Positions 11,617-21,162 of a stretch of DNA of 64,000 bases are shown here, piece after piece. The translations under genes were made by a program, and so were the position numbers. Position 1 is the first letter of the stretch, and each line of letters starts with the position of its first letter. This DNA is from Comamonas antarctica (GTDB lineage: Bacteria; Pseudomonadota; Gammaproteobacteria; Burkholderiales; Burkholderiaceae_C), in the NCBI RefSeq assembly GCF_013363755.1, contig NZ_CP054840.1:1068001-1132000 (forward strand), written 5' to 3'. The notes under the pieces are model-generated. The model was not told the origin of the DNA. It saw only the letters and a list, made by a program, of their open reading frames with translations, and made no database searches.

Positions 11617-11949
11617 ATGCTGGCGATGTTGCGATTTGCCTGGGTAACGCAGGCGCAGGTGGTGGACCCAGATGGTCCCGGCACGCCGCCAGCCGCCGCA
11701 CCCGCCTGGCGCGCAGGCCGGCGCCATAGTGCCTACTGGCCTCAGCACGAACTCGATTCCTTCATCCTGCAGATGGCGGGCCATGGCCATTGCGTCCATT
11801 CCGCGATGATGTTGGGCGACTTCGACTATGCGCGCGAGCAGCTGGCCCTGGCCGTGGCCACCGGTTGTCCCAAACTGCGCGCGCTGGGCGAGCGCCTGTC
11901 GGCGTATTTCGACCAAGCCCCCTGCGCCTGCAGCATTGAAACCCACTGA
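11617..11949 (+). CDS. Hypothetical protein, 110 residues
   Basis: Unrecognised small protein. The start at 11617 is supported by an excellent AGGAGG site four bases upstream; the same frame runs back to 11563 without a ribosome site. The N-terminal half is Pro/Ala-rich. The C-terminal half looks helical, with SFILQMAGHGHCVHSAMMLGD, DYAREQLALA and a Cys pair (CAC) near the end; His and Cys residues are unusually frequent for such a short protein. There is no signal peptide. It is convergent with the diguanylate cyclase (17-base gap). No function is proposed. Confidence 0.6.
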   Translation: MLAMLRFAWVTQAQVVDPDGPGTPPAAAPAWRAGRRHSAYWPQHELDSFILQMAGHGHCVHSAMMLGDFDYAREQLALAVATGCPKLRALGERLSAYFDQAPCACSIETH

Positions 11950-11966
11950 GGGCCGCGCCGGGCGCT

Positions 11967-13688
11967 TCAAGCCTGGGCCTGGGCGCGATTGCGTCCGGCG
12001 GTCTTGGCCGCGTACAGCGCGTCGTCGCTGCGGCGCAGCATCGGGCCTGCATCCTCCTCCTGCGCACGCAACGCCGACAGCCCGGCGCTGATGGTCACGC
12101 GTCCCACCAGTTCCTGCGGCCGGCCCCCCACCATCGCCACCAGTTCGTGCGCCATCTGCAGCGCGTCCTCCAGCGCAGTGTCGGGCAGCAGCACGATGAA
12201 TTCCTCGCCGCCCAGGCGTGCCACCGCGTCGGAGACCCGCAACCGGGCCTTGAGCTGGTAGGCCAGGCTGCGCAGCACGTTGTCGCCGATCTCGTGGCCA
12301 AAGCTGTCGTTGACGCGCTTGAAGTGGTCGATGTCGATGGTGATGACGCTCAGCGGCCGGCCGCTGCGCCGCGCCAGTGCCAGTGCGGCAGTCATGCGCG
12401 CGTCGAAACCGCGGCGGTTGAGCAACCCGGTCAGCGGGTCGCTGCTGGCCAGGCGTTCCAGCGCCTGGTTGGCGTGCTCCAGCTCCAGCGTGCGCTGGCG
12501 CACCAGTTCCTCCATGGCCTCGTTCATGGTCAGCAGACGGCGTGTCATGTGGTCCAGCGTGCTCGACAGGCGCTGCACTTCGCGCGTGCTGTGCGCCTGC
12601 GGCACGACCGCGCCCGGGGTGCCGGCCTCGATATGCAGCGCCGCGCGCGACAGGCTGTTGAGATCCTCGCTGAGCCGCCGTGCCGCGAGCGAGGCGATCA
12701 GCGCCGCCAGCAGCGCGGCCACCAGTCCCCCGGCCAGCGCCTTGGCCACGGCGCTGTCGGCGCCGACAAACGCCATGGCCTTGGGTTGGCGCACGACCAT
12801 GGACCAGCCGAGGTCGCTGGCGAGATTGCGCGCCGGCAGGTGCTCCACCGCGGTCAGGAACTGCTGCGGGGCATCGTTCCAGTACGCCAGCCCCGCCTGT
12901 CCCGGCATGGTCAGGCTGTCGCGCCCGGTCACGCGCGGCGGCACGGTCTGCGGCAGCTTCTGGCCCAGCGCGACAAAGGGCGCGATCCGGCCGCCGGGCG
13001 CATAGATCAGCTCGCCATGGCGGTCGAACACGAACAGCTCGATCTGCGCGTGGTCGGCATAGGCCGGGCGCAGGCTTTCGAGCGTATCGCGCGCCCAGTC
13101 CCAGCTCAGATGCAGGCCGAGCACGCCCAGGGTCTCGCCGTTGCGATGGATGGGCGCGGAGAAATCCAGAAACCGTTGTGTCTCGCCCGTGGTGCTGGGC
13201 GCGATGCGGCTGGCCAGGGCCGCAAACGGGTGGACGTCGCCGACATACAAGTCCTTGATGCCGGCCTGGAACCAGGATGCGTCGAGCACCGACTGCCCGC
13301 GCAGCAGGTGGTTGGAATCCGTCTGGACGATGCCCTGGACGTTGGCCACGCCGATCCAGCGGCTGTAGGGCCGGGTGGTCTGCATGCGCTGCAACAGCGG
13401 CAGCACATCGGGCGCATCGAGGCCTTTTTCCCAGAGATCCTGCGATGACGCCAGCACCTGGACGAGCCGGCTGCGTTCGAACAGTTCGTCGGCCAGCACG
13501 CGCGCGGCATTGTGGGCCACCATGTGCAGCGACGCTGCCGCCTCCTGCTGCACGCGCAATTTGAGCAGCTCGCCAAAGGCCAGCGACAGCAGCATTGCCA
13601 CCACCGACACCAGGCTGCCGAAAACCACGGCAATCTGCGTGCGCAGGCTCCAGGGGCGGCGTGCGCCGACAGGCGCCGGCGCGCTCAT
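11967..13688 (-). CDS. Membrane-bound diguanylate cyclase with periplasmic sensor domain
   Basis: Synthesises cyclic di-GMP from two GTP in response to an extracytoplasmic signal; 573 residues. Transmembrane helix 1 spans about residues 16-40. A periplasmic Cache-like sensor of about 250 residues follows, with the DASWFQAGIKDLYVGDVHP segment. A second helix near 310-330 leads into a HAMP-like stretch (SLAARRLSEDLNSL), a coiled-coil linker and a C-terminal GGDEF domain. The active site is GGEEF. The RVSD motif placed five residues before it is an inhibitory I-site, so product inhibition is expected. No EAL domain is present. It is transcribed alone, away from the YpfJ gene. Confidence 0.93.
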   Translation of the reverse strand: MSAPAPVGARRPWSLRTQIAVVFGSLVSVVAMLLSLAFGELLKLRVQQEAAASLHMVAHNAARVLADELFERSRLVQVLASSQDLWEKGLDAPDVLPLLQRMQTTRPYSRWIGVANVQGIVQTDSNHLLRGQSVLDASWFQAGIKDLYVGDVHPFAALASRIAPSTTGETQRFLDFSAPIHRNGETLGVLGLHLSWDWARDTLESLRPAYADHAQIELFVFDRHGELIYAPGGRIAPFVALGQKLPQTVPPRVTGRDSLTMPGQAGLAYWNDAPQQFLTAVEHLPARNLASDLGWSMVVRQPKAMAFVGADSAVAKALAGGLVAALLAALIASLAARRLSEDLNSLSRAALHIEAGTPGAVVPQAHSTREVQRLSSTLDHMTRRLLTMNEAMEELVRQRTLELEHANQALERLASSDPLTGLLNRRGFDARMTAALALARRSGRPLSVITIDIDHFKRVNDSFGHEIGDNVLRSLAYQLKARLRVSDAVARLGGEEFIVLLPDTALEDALQMAHELVAMVGGRPQELVGRVTISAGLSALRAQEEDAGPMLRRSDDALYAAKTAGRNRAQAQA

Positions 13689-13945
13689 GCGCGCACCCCG
13701 TTCGGCGCTGATTCACCGGGGCGCGCCCCCGCTCGCCAACGCCGATGCAGGAACATCCGGTGCAGCGCTGAATGGCAGGCAGGGGAGAAGTGCATGATGC
13801 GAATGTACACAGGTCCAGTGATCCGCGCATGTAGGAGCGACGGCATCTCTGCCTACACGTTTTCAGCCCCATTTCGCGGCGCGGATGCCGGCGGCGACGT
13901 AATATCCCGGGCAGGCGCCGCGGGTTCCGGCGCAAAGGAGTCGTC

Positions 13946-14818
13946 ATGCGCTGGGAAGGCAATCGGGAGTCGGAAAACATCGAGGATCGCCGCGGCGACG
14001 CCGCAGGCTCGCCGATCTTCGGCGGGCGCACCATCGGCATCGGCACCATCGTGGTCGCGCTGGTCGGTGGCTGGGTGCTGGGCATCAATCCGCTGACGCT
14101 GCTGGGCATGCTCAGCGGCGGCAGCAATCAGGTCGCGGTGCAGCAGCCCGCCCACGTCGACAAGCCTCCCGCCGACGACACCATGGCGCGCTTCGTGTCG
14201 ACCGTGCTGGCCGATACCGAAGACGTCTGGACCGATGTGTTCCGGCGCAACGGCGGCAGCTACCAGCAGCCCCGGCTGGTGCTGTTCCGCGGCGCGACGC
14301 GCACTGCCTGCGGCACGGGCCAGGCCGCCATGGGCCCGTTCTACTGTCCTGCCGACCAGAAGGTCTATATCGACCTGGGCTTCTACGAAACCTTGAAGAA
14401 CCAGCTGGGCGCGCCCGGCGACTTCGCGCAGGCCTATGTCATTGCGCACGAGGTCGGCCACCATGTACAGCATCTGCTGGGCATCGAGGAGAAGGTCGAC
14501 AGCATGCGCGGCCGCGTCAGCCGCACCGAAGCCAATCAGCTGTCGGTTCGGCTGGAGCTGCAGGCCGATTGCCTCGCGGGCGTCTGGGCCCACCACGCCC
14601 AGAACGCGCGCCAGATCCTGGAGCAGGGCGACGTCGAGGAGGCCATGAATGCCGCATCGCGCATCGGCGACGATGCATTGCAGCGCGCCTCGGGCGGCGC
14701 CGTCGTGCCCGACAGCTTCACGCATGGCACCAGCGCGCAGCGCCAGCGCTGGTTCCAGACCGGCTTGCAGCGCGGCGAACTCAAGGGCTGCGACACCTTC
14801 AGCGCGCGCCAGCTGTGA
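13946..14818 (+). CDS. ypfJ: Neutral zinc metallopeptidase, YpfJ family
   Basis: Membrane-anchored zinc peptidase-like protein of 290 residues. The N-terminus begins MRWEGNRESENIEDRRG, the family hallmark. One transmembrane helix (GIGTIVVALVGGWVLGI) follows, then an extracytoplasmic catalytic domain. The zinc site is HEVGHHVQH, and the downstream LELQADCLAGVWA carries the likely third ligand Glu. The biological substrate of this family is unknown. No operon partner: the cyclase is divergent and the helicase gene starts 112 bases later. Confidence 0.92.
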   Translation: MRWEGNRESENIEDRRGDAAGSPIFGGRTIGIGTIVVALVGGWVLGINPLTLLGMLSGGSNQVAVQQPAHVDKPPADDTMARFVSTVLADTEDVWTDVFRRNGGSYQQPRLVLFRGATRTACGTGQAAMGPFYCPADQKVYIDLGFYETLKNQLGAPGDFAQAYVIAHEVGHHVQHLLGIEEKVDSMRGRVSRTEANQLSVRLELQADCLAGVWAHHAQNARQILEQGDVEEAMNAASRIGDDALQRASGGAVVPDSFTHGTSAQRQRWFQTGLQRGELKGCDTFSARQL

Positions 14819-14930
14819 GCCGCAGGCCGGGCTGAAAGCCGGCATTTGTCGCGTGGAACCATCGCTGAACCCCTGGAATCGGCAGGATAAATACGGGTGT
14901 TCTCCGCTCGGTGCGACAATAGCAGGCTAA

Positions 14931-16358
14931 ATGACAAGTTCTTTTTCCAATCTATCCCTGTCGGAACCCCTGGCGCGTGCTGTTGCCGAGATGGGCTATG
15001 AGTCCATGACGCCCATCCAGGCGCAGGCCATTCCGGTTGTCTTGACGGGCAAGGACGTGATGGGCGCGGCCCAGACCGGCACCGGCAAGACCGCGGCGTT
15101 CTCGCTGCCGCTGCTGCAGCGCCTGCTCAAGCACGAAAACAGTTCGACCTCGCCCGCGCGCCATCCGGTGCGTGCGCTGGTGCTGTTGCCCACGCGTGAA
15201 CTCGCCGACCAGGTCGCCCAGCAGATCGCGCTCTACGCCAAGCACACCAAGCTGCGCAGCACGGTGGTGTTCGGCGGCATGGACATGAAGCCCCAGACGC
15301 TCGAGCTCAAGAAGGGCGTCGAGGTGCTGGTCGCCACGCCGGGCCGCCTGCTGGACCACATCGAAGCCAAGAACGCCATCCTGAACCAGGTGGAATACGT
15401 GGTGCTCGATGAAGCCGACCGCATGCTGGACATCGGTTTCCTGCCCGACCTGCAGCGCATCCTGTCGTACCTGCCCAATACCCGCACCACCTTGCTGTTC
15501 AGCGCGACGTTCTCGCCCGAGATCAAGCGCCTGGCGGGCAGCTACCTGCAGGACCCGGTCACCATCGAGGTGGCGCGTCCAAACGAAACCGCTTCCACCG
15601 TCGAGCAGCGCTTCTTCAGCGCCGCCGACGACGACGAAAAGCGCCTGGCCATCCACAAGCTGCTGCGCGAGCGCGGCATCCGCCAGGCGTTCATCTTCTC
15701 GAACAGCAAGCTCGGCTGCGCCCGCCTCACGCGCGCGCTCGAACGCGACGGCCTGCGCGCCACGGCGCTGCACGGCGACAAGAGCCAGGACGAGCGCCTG
15801 AAGGCGCTGGAAGCCTTCAAGGCCGGCAATGTCGACCTGCTGGTCTGCACCGACGTGGCCGCGCGCGGCCTCGACATCAAGGACGTGCCGGCCGTGTTCA
15901 ACTTCGACGTGCCGTTCAATGCCGAAGACTACGTGCACCGCATCGGCCGCACGGGCCGCGCGGGTGCCTCGGGCCTGGCGGTCACGCTGGTGTCCTCGCG
16001 CGACGCACGCCAGGTCGGCGAGATCGAGAAGCTGATCAAGAAGAAGATCGACGTCGAAGCCCTGCAGCTCGACGATGCGCGCCCGCGTGGCCGCATGAAC
16101 GACGGCCGCCGCGCCTGGCGCGGCGAGGGCGATGACGCCGCGCGTGGTGTCGTCGGCCGTTCTGCCCCGGCTCCGCGCTCGGCCCGCCCGGCTTCGCGCC
16201 CCTCGGCCGATCCGTTCTTCGACCGCCCTTATGTGGCACCGGCGACGGCCCCGGTGGCCAAGTGGGACGACTCGCGCCAGCCGGCCGCGCGTCCTTCGAT
16301 CAAGCCCAAGCGCAAGCTCGCGGCCTTGTTCCGCGCGCCGGAACTCGCCGAGTCCTGA
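14931..16358 (+). CDS. rhlE: DEAD-box ATP-dependent RNA helicase, RhlE-like
   Basis: Unwinds structured RNA in ribosome assembly or mRNA decay; 475 residues. The full motif set is present: Q motif (GYESMTPIQAQAIPV), I (AQTGTGKT), Ia (PTRELA), Ib (TPGRLLDH), II (DEAD), III (SATFS), IV-V (ARGLDIKDV) and VI (HRIGRTGRAG). After about residue 375 comes a basic, Arg/Ala/Pro-rich low-complexity tail ending in KPKRKLAAL, typical of RhlE-type proteins and likely an RNA-binding extension. The gene is followed closely by a bidirectional terminator. Confidence 0.92.
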   Translation: MTSSFSNLSLSEPLARAVAEMGYESMTPIQAQAIPVVLTGKDVMGAAQTGTGKTAAFSLPLLQRLLKHENSSTSPARHPVRALVLLPTRELADQVAQQIALYAKHTKLRSTVVFGGMDMKPQTLELKKGVEVLVATPGRLLDHIEAKNAILNQVEYVVLDEADRMLDIGFLPDLQRILSYLPNTRTTLLFSATFSPEIKRLAGSYLQDPVTIEVARPNETASTVEQRFFSAADDDEKRLAIHKLLRERGIRQAFIFSNSKLGCARLTRALERDGLRATALHGDKSQDERLKALEAFKAGNVDLLVCTDVAARGLDIKDVPAVFNFDVPFNAEDYVHRIGRTGRAGASGLAVTLVSSRDARQVGEIEKLIKKKIDVEALQLDDARPRGRMNDGRRAWRGEGDDAARGVVGRSAPAPRSARPASRPSADPFFDRPYVAPATAPVAKWDDSRQPAARPSIKPKRKLAALFRAPELAES

Positions 16359-16373
16359 GCCGAGGGCAAATGC

Positions 16374-16402
16374 AAAAAAAGCGCCGTGAGGCGCTTTTTT
16401 TT
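16374..16402. terminator. Bidirectional terminator between rhlE and a Bug receptor gene
   Basis: GCGCC-GTGA-GGCGC flanked by A7 on the left and T8 on the right makes a symmetrical A/stem/T structure. It can end both the helicase message and the convergent Bug-receptor message, whose stop lies 18 bases to the right. Confidence 0.9.
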
Positions 16403-16419
16403 GTGTCTGCATGGGCCGC

Positions 16420-17415
16420 TCAGCCATCGACTTTGACATTGGCTTCCTTGATGACGGTGGCCCACTTGGTTACTTCCGCCTTCTGGAAGGCCGCGACCTG
16501 CGTGGTGGACATGGTCGAGGGCTCCATGCCCATGGTCTTGAGGCGCGCCTGCATGTCCGGTGTGGCCAGCACCTTGGCGATTTCCTGGTGCAGGCGCTGC
16601 ACGATGGCATCGGGCGTGTTGTTGGGCGCGAAGATGGCCTGCCACGACGTGACCTCGAAGTCGCCCAGGCCCTTGAGGCCCGACTCGGCGATCGTGGGCA
16701 CGTCCTTGAGCGAATCGAGGCGCTGCTTCGAGGTCACGGCCAGCGCGCGCAGCTTGCCGCTCTGGATGTGCGGCGCTGCCACCACGGTGGTGTCGAACAT
16801 CATGTCGACCTGGCCGCCCATCACGTCCTGGATCGCCGGGCCGCTGCCCTTGTAGGGCACGTGCGTGAACTTGACGCCCGACTTCCAGGCCAGCATTTCC
16901 AGCGCCAGGTGCTGCGAGGTGCCCGCGCCCGCCGAGGCCGAGGACAGGCCGCCGGACTTGGACTGCGAGGCTTCGAGCACGTCCTTGAGCGTCTTGTAGG
17001 GGCTGTTGGCCGGCACCACCAGCACCAGCGGATTGGTGCCGATCAGCGTGATCGGCGTGAACGACTTGAGCGGGTCGTAGCCCAGCTTGGGGTACAGGCT
17101 CACATTGATGGCATGCGAGCTGATGGTGCCGCCCAGGATGGTGAAGCCATCGGGCTGGGCGCGCGCCGCGAGTTCCGAGCCCACGCTGCCGCCGGCGCCG
17201 GCCTTGTTGTCGATGACCACCGTCGTGCCCAGCGCGGGGCCCAGTTGCTGCGCGATCAGCCGGCCGAGCTGGTCGGTGGTGCCGCCTGCGGCAAACGGCA
17301 CCATATAGGTGATGACCTTGCCCTTGGGCCAGCTGGCCTGGGCCATCGCGGCGCCGGGCAGGCAGGCCAGCGCCAGCGGGGCGGCCGCGGCCTTGAGAAG
17401 TTGTCTGCGTTGCAT
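16420..17415 (-). CDS. Bug/TctC family tripartite tricarboxylate receptor 1 (galactarate cluster)
   Basis: Periplasmic solute-binding protein of the Bug (TctC) family, 331 residues, probably binding an aldarate or related carboxylate given its position beside garD. The signal peptide starts MQRRQLLKAAAAP (twin-Arg-like) and likely ends at AMAQA. Family signatures are VPFAAGGTTDQLGRL near residue 39, NKAGAGGSVGSELAARAQPDG, and VPYKGSGPAIQDVMGGQVD. No TctA or TctB membrane genes are near, which is common for Bug proteins. It lies downstream of garD on the same strand (76-base gap), so both are probably co-transcribed. Confidence 0.92.
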   Translation of the reverse strand: MQRRQLLKAAAAPLALACLPGAAMAQASWPKGKVITYMVPFAAGGTTDQLGRLIAQQLGPALGTTVVIDNKAGAGGSVGSELAARAQPDGFTILGGTISSHAINVSLYPKLGYDPLKSFTPITLIGTNPLVLVVPANSPYKTLKDVLEASQSKSGGLSSASAGAGTSQHLALEMLAWKSGVKFTHVPYKGSGPAIQDVMGGQVDMMFDTTVVAAPHIQSGKLRALAVTSKQRLDSLKDVPTIAESGLKGLGDFEVTSWQAIFAPNNTPDAIVQRLHQEIAKVLATPDMQARLKTMGMEPSTMSTTQVAAFQKAEVTKWATVIKEANVKVDG

Positions 17416-17491
17416 GTGTTGTCTCCTGGTTGATGGATGCCGCCTGTAGGCTCAGGCGTGCGGGTTTCGAAACGGGGTTTGCGCGGAGGGA

Positions 17492-19069
17492 TCAGGTCAC
17501 CGGCGCCGGGTTGAACAGCACCAGCGCGTTGTGCAGCTTCCACTGTTCGGCCCAGGTCTTCCTGCGGCCGCTGGCCACATCGATCATCAGCTGGAACATC
17601 TCCCAGCCGGTTTCCTCGATGGTGGCTGCGCCGTCGGCAATGCGCCCGGCATTCACGTCCATCAGGTCGTGCCAGCGGCGCGCGAGGTCGCTGCGCGTGG
17701 CGACCTTGATCACCGGGCAGGCGGCCAGGCCATAGGGCGTGCCGCGGCCGGTGGTGAAGATGTGCAGGTTCATGCCCGCCGCGAGCTGCAAGGTGCCGCA
17801 GATGAAATCGGAGGCCGGCGTGGCCGCATAGGTCAAGCCCTTTTGCTGCAGCTTCTCGCCCGGTGCGAGCACGCCGGTGATCGGCGCCGTGCCCGACTTG
17901 ATGATCGAGCCCATGGCCTTCTCGACGATGTTGGACAGCCCGCCCTTCTTGTTGCCCGGCGTGGTGTTGGCGCTGCGGTCGGCGCGGCCGCGCGCGAGGT
18001 AGCTGTCGTACCAGGCCATCTGGTCGATCATGGCCTGCGCGACTTCGGGCGTGCTGGCGCGCGCGGTCAGCTGGTCGATGCCGTCGCGCACTTCGGTGAC
18101 CTCGGAGAACATCACGCTCGCACCGGCGCGCACCAGCAAGTCGGTGGCAAAGCCCACGGCCGGGTTGGCCGTGACGCCGCTGAACGCATCGCTGCCGCCG
18201 CACTGCACGCCGACCACCAGCTCGCTGACGGGCACGGTCTCGCGCCGGCGCCGGTTCAGGCGCTGCAGGTGCACATCGGCCTGGCGCACGATGGAGTCGA
18301 TCATGCTCATGAAGCCGACATGCTCCTCGGCTTGCAGGCAGACCACATCCAGGGCGGCATCGTCTGGGGGCAGGGCAGGGGCGGCCGCGGTGCGCGCCAT
18401 GGGCAGCAGCGGTGCTTCCCGGGGCAGCAGGCGCTCCGGCTGGAGCTTTTCGCAGCCCAGGCTCACGACCATCACCTCGCCGCCGAAGTTCGGGTTGCGG
18501 CTGATGTTGCGCAGCGTGCGGATGGGAATGATCGCGTCGGGCGCGTCGATGGCCACGCCGCAGCCATAGCTGTGCTCGAGGCCGACGACGTCATCGACCT
18601 GCGGGTAGCGCGGCAGCAGTTCGCTCTTGATGCGCTGCACCGCGGTATCCACCACGCCGGCCACGCATTGCACCGTGGTGGTGATGGCCAGGATGTTGCG
18701 CGTGCCCACCGAGCCATCGGCATTGCGGTAGCCCTCGAAGGTATAGCCTTCGAGCGCAGGAAGCAGGGGCGGCTTCACGGTGGCCATGGGCAGGCCTTCG
18801 AGCTCGGGCGCTGCCGGCATGCGCAGCACGCGCTCGTTGACCCAGCTGCCGCGCGGCAGCGCCTGCAGCGCATAGCCGATCACCACGTCGTAGCGCCGCA
18901 CCGCGTCGCCTTGCGCGAGGTCTTCGAGCGCCACCTTGTGGCCTTGCGGCACAGGGTCGACCAGGCGCAATCCATCGGCAAACACCGTGCCCGCGGGCAG
19001 GCCGCCATCGTTGGCCACGATGGCCACATTGTCGGCAGCATGCATGCGGATAAAAAGGGGACTGCTCAT
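17492..19069 (-). CDS. garD: Galactarate dehydratase
   Basis: Dehydrates meso-galactarate to 5-dehydro-4-deoxy-D-glucarate, the first step of galactarate breakdown. At 525 residues it matches E. coli GarD in length and layout. The N-terminal SAF-like domain has [16 protein letters not shown]. The UxaA/GarD core has [38 protein letters not shown] and [16 protein letters not shown], and the C-terminus ends LFNPAPVT as in GarD. Cys residues in the GCGVA, GCEK and QCGGSD motifs are conserved in the family. The start at 19069 (MSSPLFIRM) is chosen over 19102 by homology and a GGAATG site. Divergent from the GntR regulator. Confidence 0.95.
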   Translation of the reverse strand: MSSPLFIRMHAADNVAIVANDGGLPAGTVFADGLRLVDPVPQGHKVALEDLAQGDAVRRYDVVIGYALQALPRGSWVNERVLRMPAAPELEGLPMATVKPPLLPALEGYTFEGYRNADGSVGTRNILAITTTVQCVAGVVDTAVQRIKSELLPRYPQVDDVVGLEHSYGCGVAIDAPDAIIPIRTLRNISRNPNFGGEVMVVSLGCEKLQPERLLPREAPLLPMARTAAAPALPPDDAALDVVCLQAEEHVGFMSMIDSIVRQADVHLQRLNRRRRETVPVSELVVGVQCGGSDAFSGVTANPAVGFATDLLVRAGASVMFSEVTEVRDGIDQLTARASTPEVAQAMIDQMAWYDSYLARGRADRSANTTPGNKKGGLSNIVEKAMGSIIKSGTAPITGVLAPGEKLQQKGLTYAATPASDFICGTLQLAAGMNLHIFTTGRGTPYGLAACPVIKVATRSDLARRWHDLMDVNAGRIADGAATIEETGWEMFQLMIDVASGRRKTWAEQWKLHNALVLFNPAPVT

Positions 19070-19172
19070 CGTTTCATTCCATTCTTCGATTCGGTACGGC
19101 ACGCTCGCGGGGCGCCGGCCATGGCTGGCTGCGCCCCGTTGATAACCCCTACGAATCGGTCATAAGTGATAT

Positions 19173-19185
19173 GTTGTCGTACAAC
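19173..19185. promoter_or_regulatory. Candidate GntR operator palindrome between garD and its regulator
   Basis: GTTGTCGTACAAC is a perfect 13-base palindrome (odd centre) in the 139-base divergent gap, 24 bases before the regulator ATG. The half-site GTTGT resembles FadR-subfamily operators. A related half-site, AGTTGTATGATGAC, occurs at 20095-20108 just before the second Bug gene. The expected model is repression of both directions, relieved by an aldarate. Confidence 0.5.
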
Positions 19186-19208
19186 TAAAAACCATTATCA
19201 TCAGTCTC

Positions 19209-20018
19209 ATGAGCACCCTGACATCGGAATTACCCCAATCCGCCGCATTTTTGTCCGAGGTGGACGGGTCGGCACTGCGCAGCAAGGCCAGCCGCGGCAG
19301 CCGCAGCCTGGCGAATCTGCTGTCGGAGGACTTCGGCCAGAAGATCCGCCAGGGGCTGCTGCACGAAGGCGACAAGCTGCCCACCGAGTCGGAACTGGTG
19401 CGCAGCTACGACGTGAGCCGCACCGTGGTGCGCGAGGCGCTGTCCAAGCTGCAGGCCGCGGGCCTGGTGGAAACGCGCCACGGCATCGGGACCTTCGTAC
19501 TGCCTGCGCCCGAGAGTGCCGCCTTGCGGCTCAACGCACATGAACTCAGCGAGTCGGTCGATGTGCTGGCGGTGCTGGAATTGCGCATCAGCCTCGAAAC
19601 CGAGGCCGCGGGGCTGGCAGCGCAGCGCCGTGAAGCGCAGCACCTTCAGGCAATGCGCGCGGCGCTGCAGGAATTCGAGCACCACTTCGCGCTGGGCAAC
19701 GAGACCGTGAGCCAGGATCTGGCCTTTCACCTGAGCATCGCGCAGGCCACGGGCAACCGCTATTTCCAGGAAATCCTGCAGCATTTCGGCACCCTGCTGA
19801 TTCCACGCAACCGCATTGCATCGATCCACGCGCCGGCACGCGATCCGGACTACCTGCGCCGCGTCAATCGCGAGCATGAGGAGATCTATGCCGCCATCGA
19901 GCGCCAGGACGCGGACTCGGCGCGGGCCGCGATGCGCATCCACCTGACCAACTCGCGCGAGCGCCTGCGACTGGCGCAGCGTTTGAGCCAGGGTACGGAG
20001 TCCGGTTCGGCGGCATGA
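19209..20018 (+). CDS. GntR-family (FadR/FCD) transcriptional regulator
   Basis: Probable regulator of the galactarate cluster, 269 residues. The N-terminal winged helix includes KIRQGLLHEGDKLPTESELVR and DVSRTVVREALSKLQAAGLV, the FadR-type DNA-recognition region near residues 45-95. The C-terminal all-helical FCD domain has LELRISLETEAAG and DLAFHLSIAQATGN with the His/Asp pattern of its metal/ligand pocket. No ribosome site is obvious before the ATG. It is divergent from garD and followed 118 bases later by the second Bug gene. Confidence 0.93.
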   Translation: MSTLTSELPQSAAFLSEVDGSALRSKASRGSRSLANLLSEDFGQKIRQGLLHEGDKLPTESELVRSYDVSRTVVREALSKLQAAGLVETRHGIGTFVLPAPESAALRLNAHELSESVDVLAVLELRISLETEAAGLAAQRREAQHLQAMRAALQEFEHHFALGNETVSQDLAFHLSIAQATGNRYFQEILQHFGTLLIPRNRIASIHAPARDPDYLRRVNREHEEIYAAIERQDADSARAAMRIHLTNSRERLRLAQRLSQGTESGSAA

Positions 20019-20136
20019 TGCGGCGCTGCGTTCGCGTGCCGTCCCAGTCCTCGTGTTTACCCCTAGAAATTTGGTGATCCGTTTTCATCTTTCCAGTTGT
20101 ATGATGACTGACCACTAAAAATTGGAGACACCTGCC

Positions 20137-21114
20137 ATGCTTACCCGCAATCGCTTCCTGTGTTCCGCCCTGGCCCTGGCTGCCGCCAGTGCATTCGCCA
20201 CTCCGGTCCTGGCCAACGATGCCTGGCCCAGCAAGCCCATCCGCCTGGTCGTGCCGTACCCGCCAGGCGGCAGCTCGGACATCATTGCGCGCTCGATCGG
20301 CCAGGTGATCTCGCAGGAACTCAAGCAGAGCGTGGTCATCGAGAACAAGCCCGGTGCCAACGGCAACCTGGGTGCGGAGTTCGTGGCCCGGGCCCAGCCC
20401 GATGGCTACACCTGGCTGCTGGCCGACCTGGGCGCGCTGGCGATCTCGCCTTCGGTCTACACCAAGCTCAGCTTCGACCCGTCCAAGGACCTGCGCGGCA
20501 CGGCCATGCTGGCCTATTCGCCGCACATGCTGGTGGTGCATCCCGGCGTGAAGGCCAACAACCTGCAGGAGCTGGTGGCGCTGTCGAAGAAGGAAGACCT
20601 GAACTTTGCCGTCACGGCCACCGGCAGCGCGCCGCACCTGGCGGGCGTGGAACTGGCCCGCCTCACGGGCGCGAAATGGGTCTATGTGCCGTACAAGGGC
20701 GGCGTGCAGTCGGTGCAGGACACCGTGGCCGGCCAGACCCAGGTGCTGATGAACGGCATGCTGGCCACCTACCCGCATGTGCAGAGCGGCAAGCTCAAGC
20801 TGCTGGGCATTTCCAAGGAAACCCGCATGCCGCTGATTGCCGACGTGCCGACGCTGGCCGAGCAGGGCGCCAAGGGCTTTGCCTCGGGCACCTGGCAGGG
20901 CGTGGTGCTGCCGGGCAAGACGCCTGACGCCATCGTGCAGCGCGTGAACCAGGTGCTGCTGACAGCCATCCGCACGCCCGACGTGCGCGCTCGCCTGACC
21001 GGCCAGGGCGCCGAAGTGGTGACCATGTCGCCCGCCGAGACCACCAAGTTCTTCAACGCCGAGCGTGCGCGGTGGCGCAGCGTCGTGCAGGGCGCCAACC
21101 TGCAGCTGGACTGA
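20137..21114 (+). CDS. Bug/TctC family tripartite tricarboxylate receptor 2 (galactarate cluster)
   Basis: Second periplasmic Bug receptor of the aldarate cluster, 325 residues. The start at ATG 20137 is set by GGAGAC eight bases upstream; the frame extends to a TTG at 20122. The signal peptide ends near TPVLAND. Family motifs are PIRLVVPYPPGGSSDII, NKPGANGNLGAEFVARAQPDG and VPYKGGVQSVQDTVAGQTQ. It is clearly diverged from receptor 1 on the other side of garD, so the two probably bind different ligands, for example galactarate and glucarate (inferred). It heads the run of forward genes ending with the aldehyde dehydrogenase. Confidence 0.92.
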   Translation: MLTRNRFLCSALALAAASAFATPVLANDAWPSKPIRLVVPYPPGGSSDIIARSIGQVISQELKQSVVIENKPGANGNLGAEFVARAQPDGYTWLLADLGALAISPSVYTKLSFDPSKDLRGTAMLAYSPHMLVVHPGVKANNLQELVALSKKEDLNFAVTATGSAPHLAGVELARLTGAKWVYVPYKGGVQSVQDTVAGQTQVLMNGMLATYPHVQSGKLKLLGISKETRMPLIADVPTLAEQGAKGFASGTWQGVVLPGKTPDAIVQRVNQVLLTAIRTPDVRARLTGQGAEVVTMSPAETTKFFNAERARWRSVVQGANLQLD

Positions 21115-21162
21115 CCGTCCCACCTCTTTTTTCCTTTTTTGTTTTCTCCCTAAGGATTTGCC

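Noticed and set aside
11605..14127. 840-codon reverse open frame
   Set aside because: Mostly overlaps the diguanylate cyclase in another frame of the same strand; composition is the Arg/Ala/Gly-rich pattern of a high-GC shadow with no domain.
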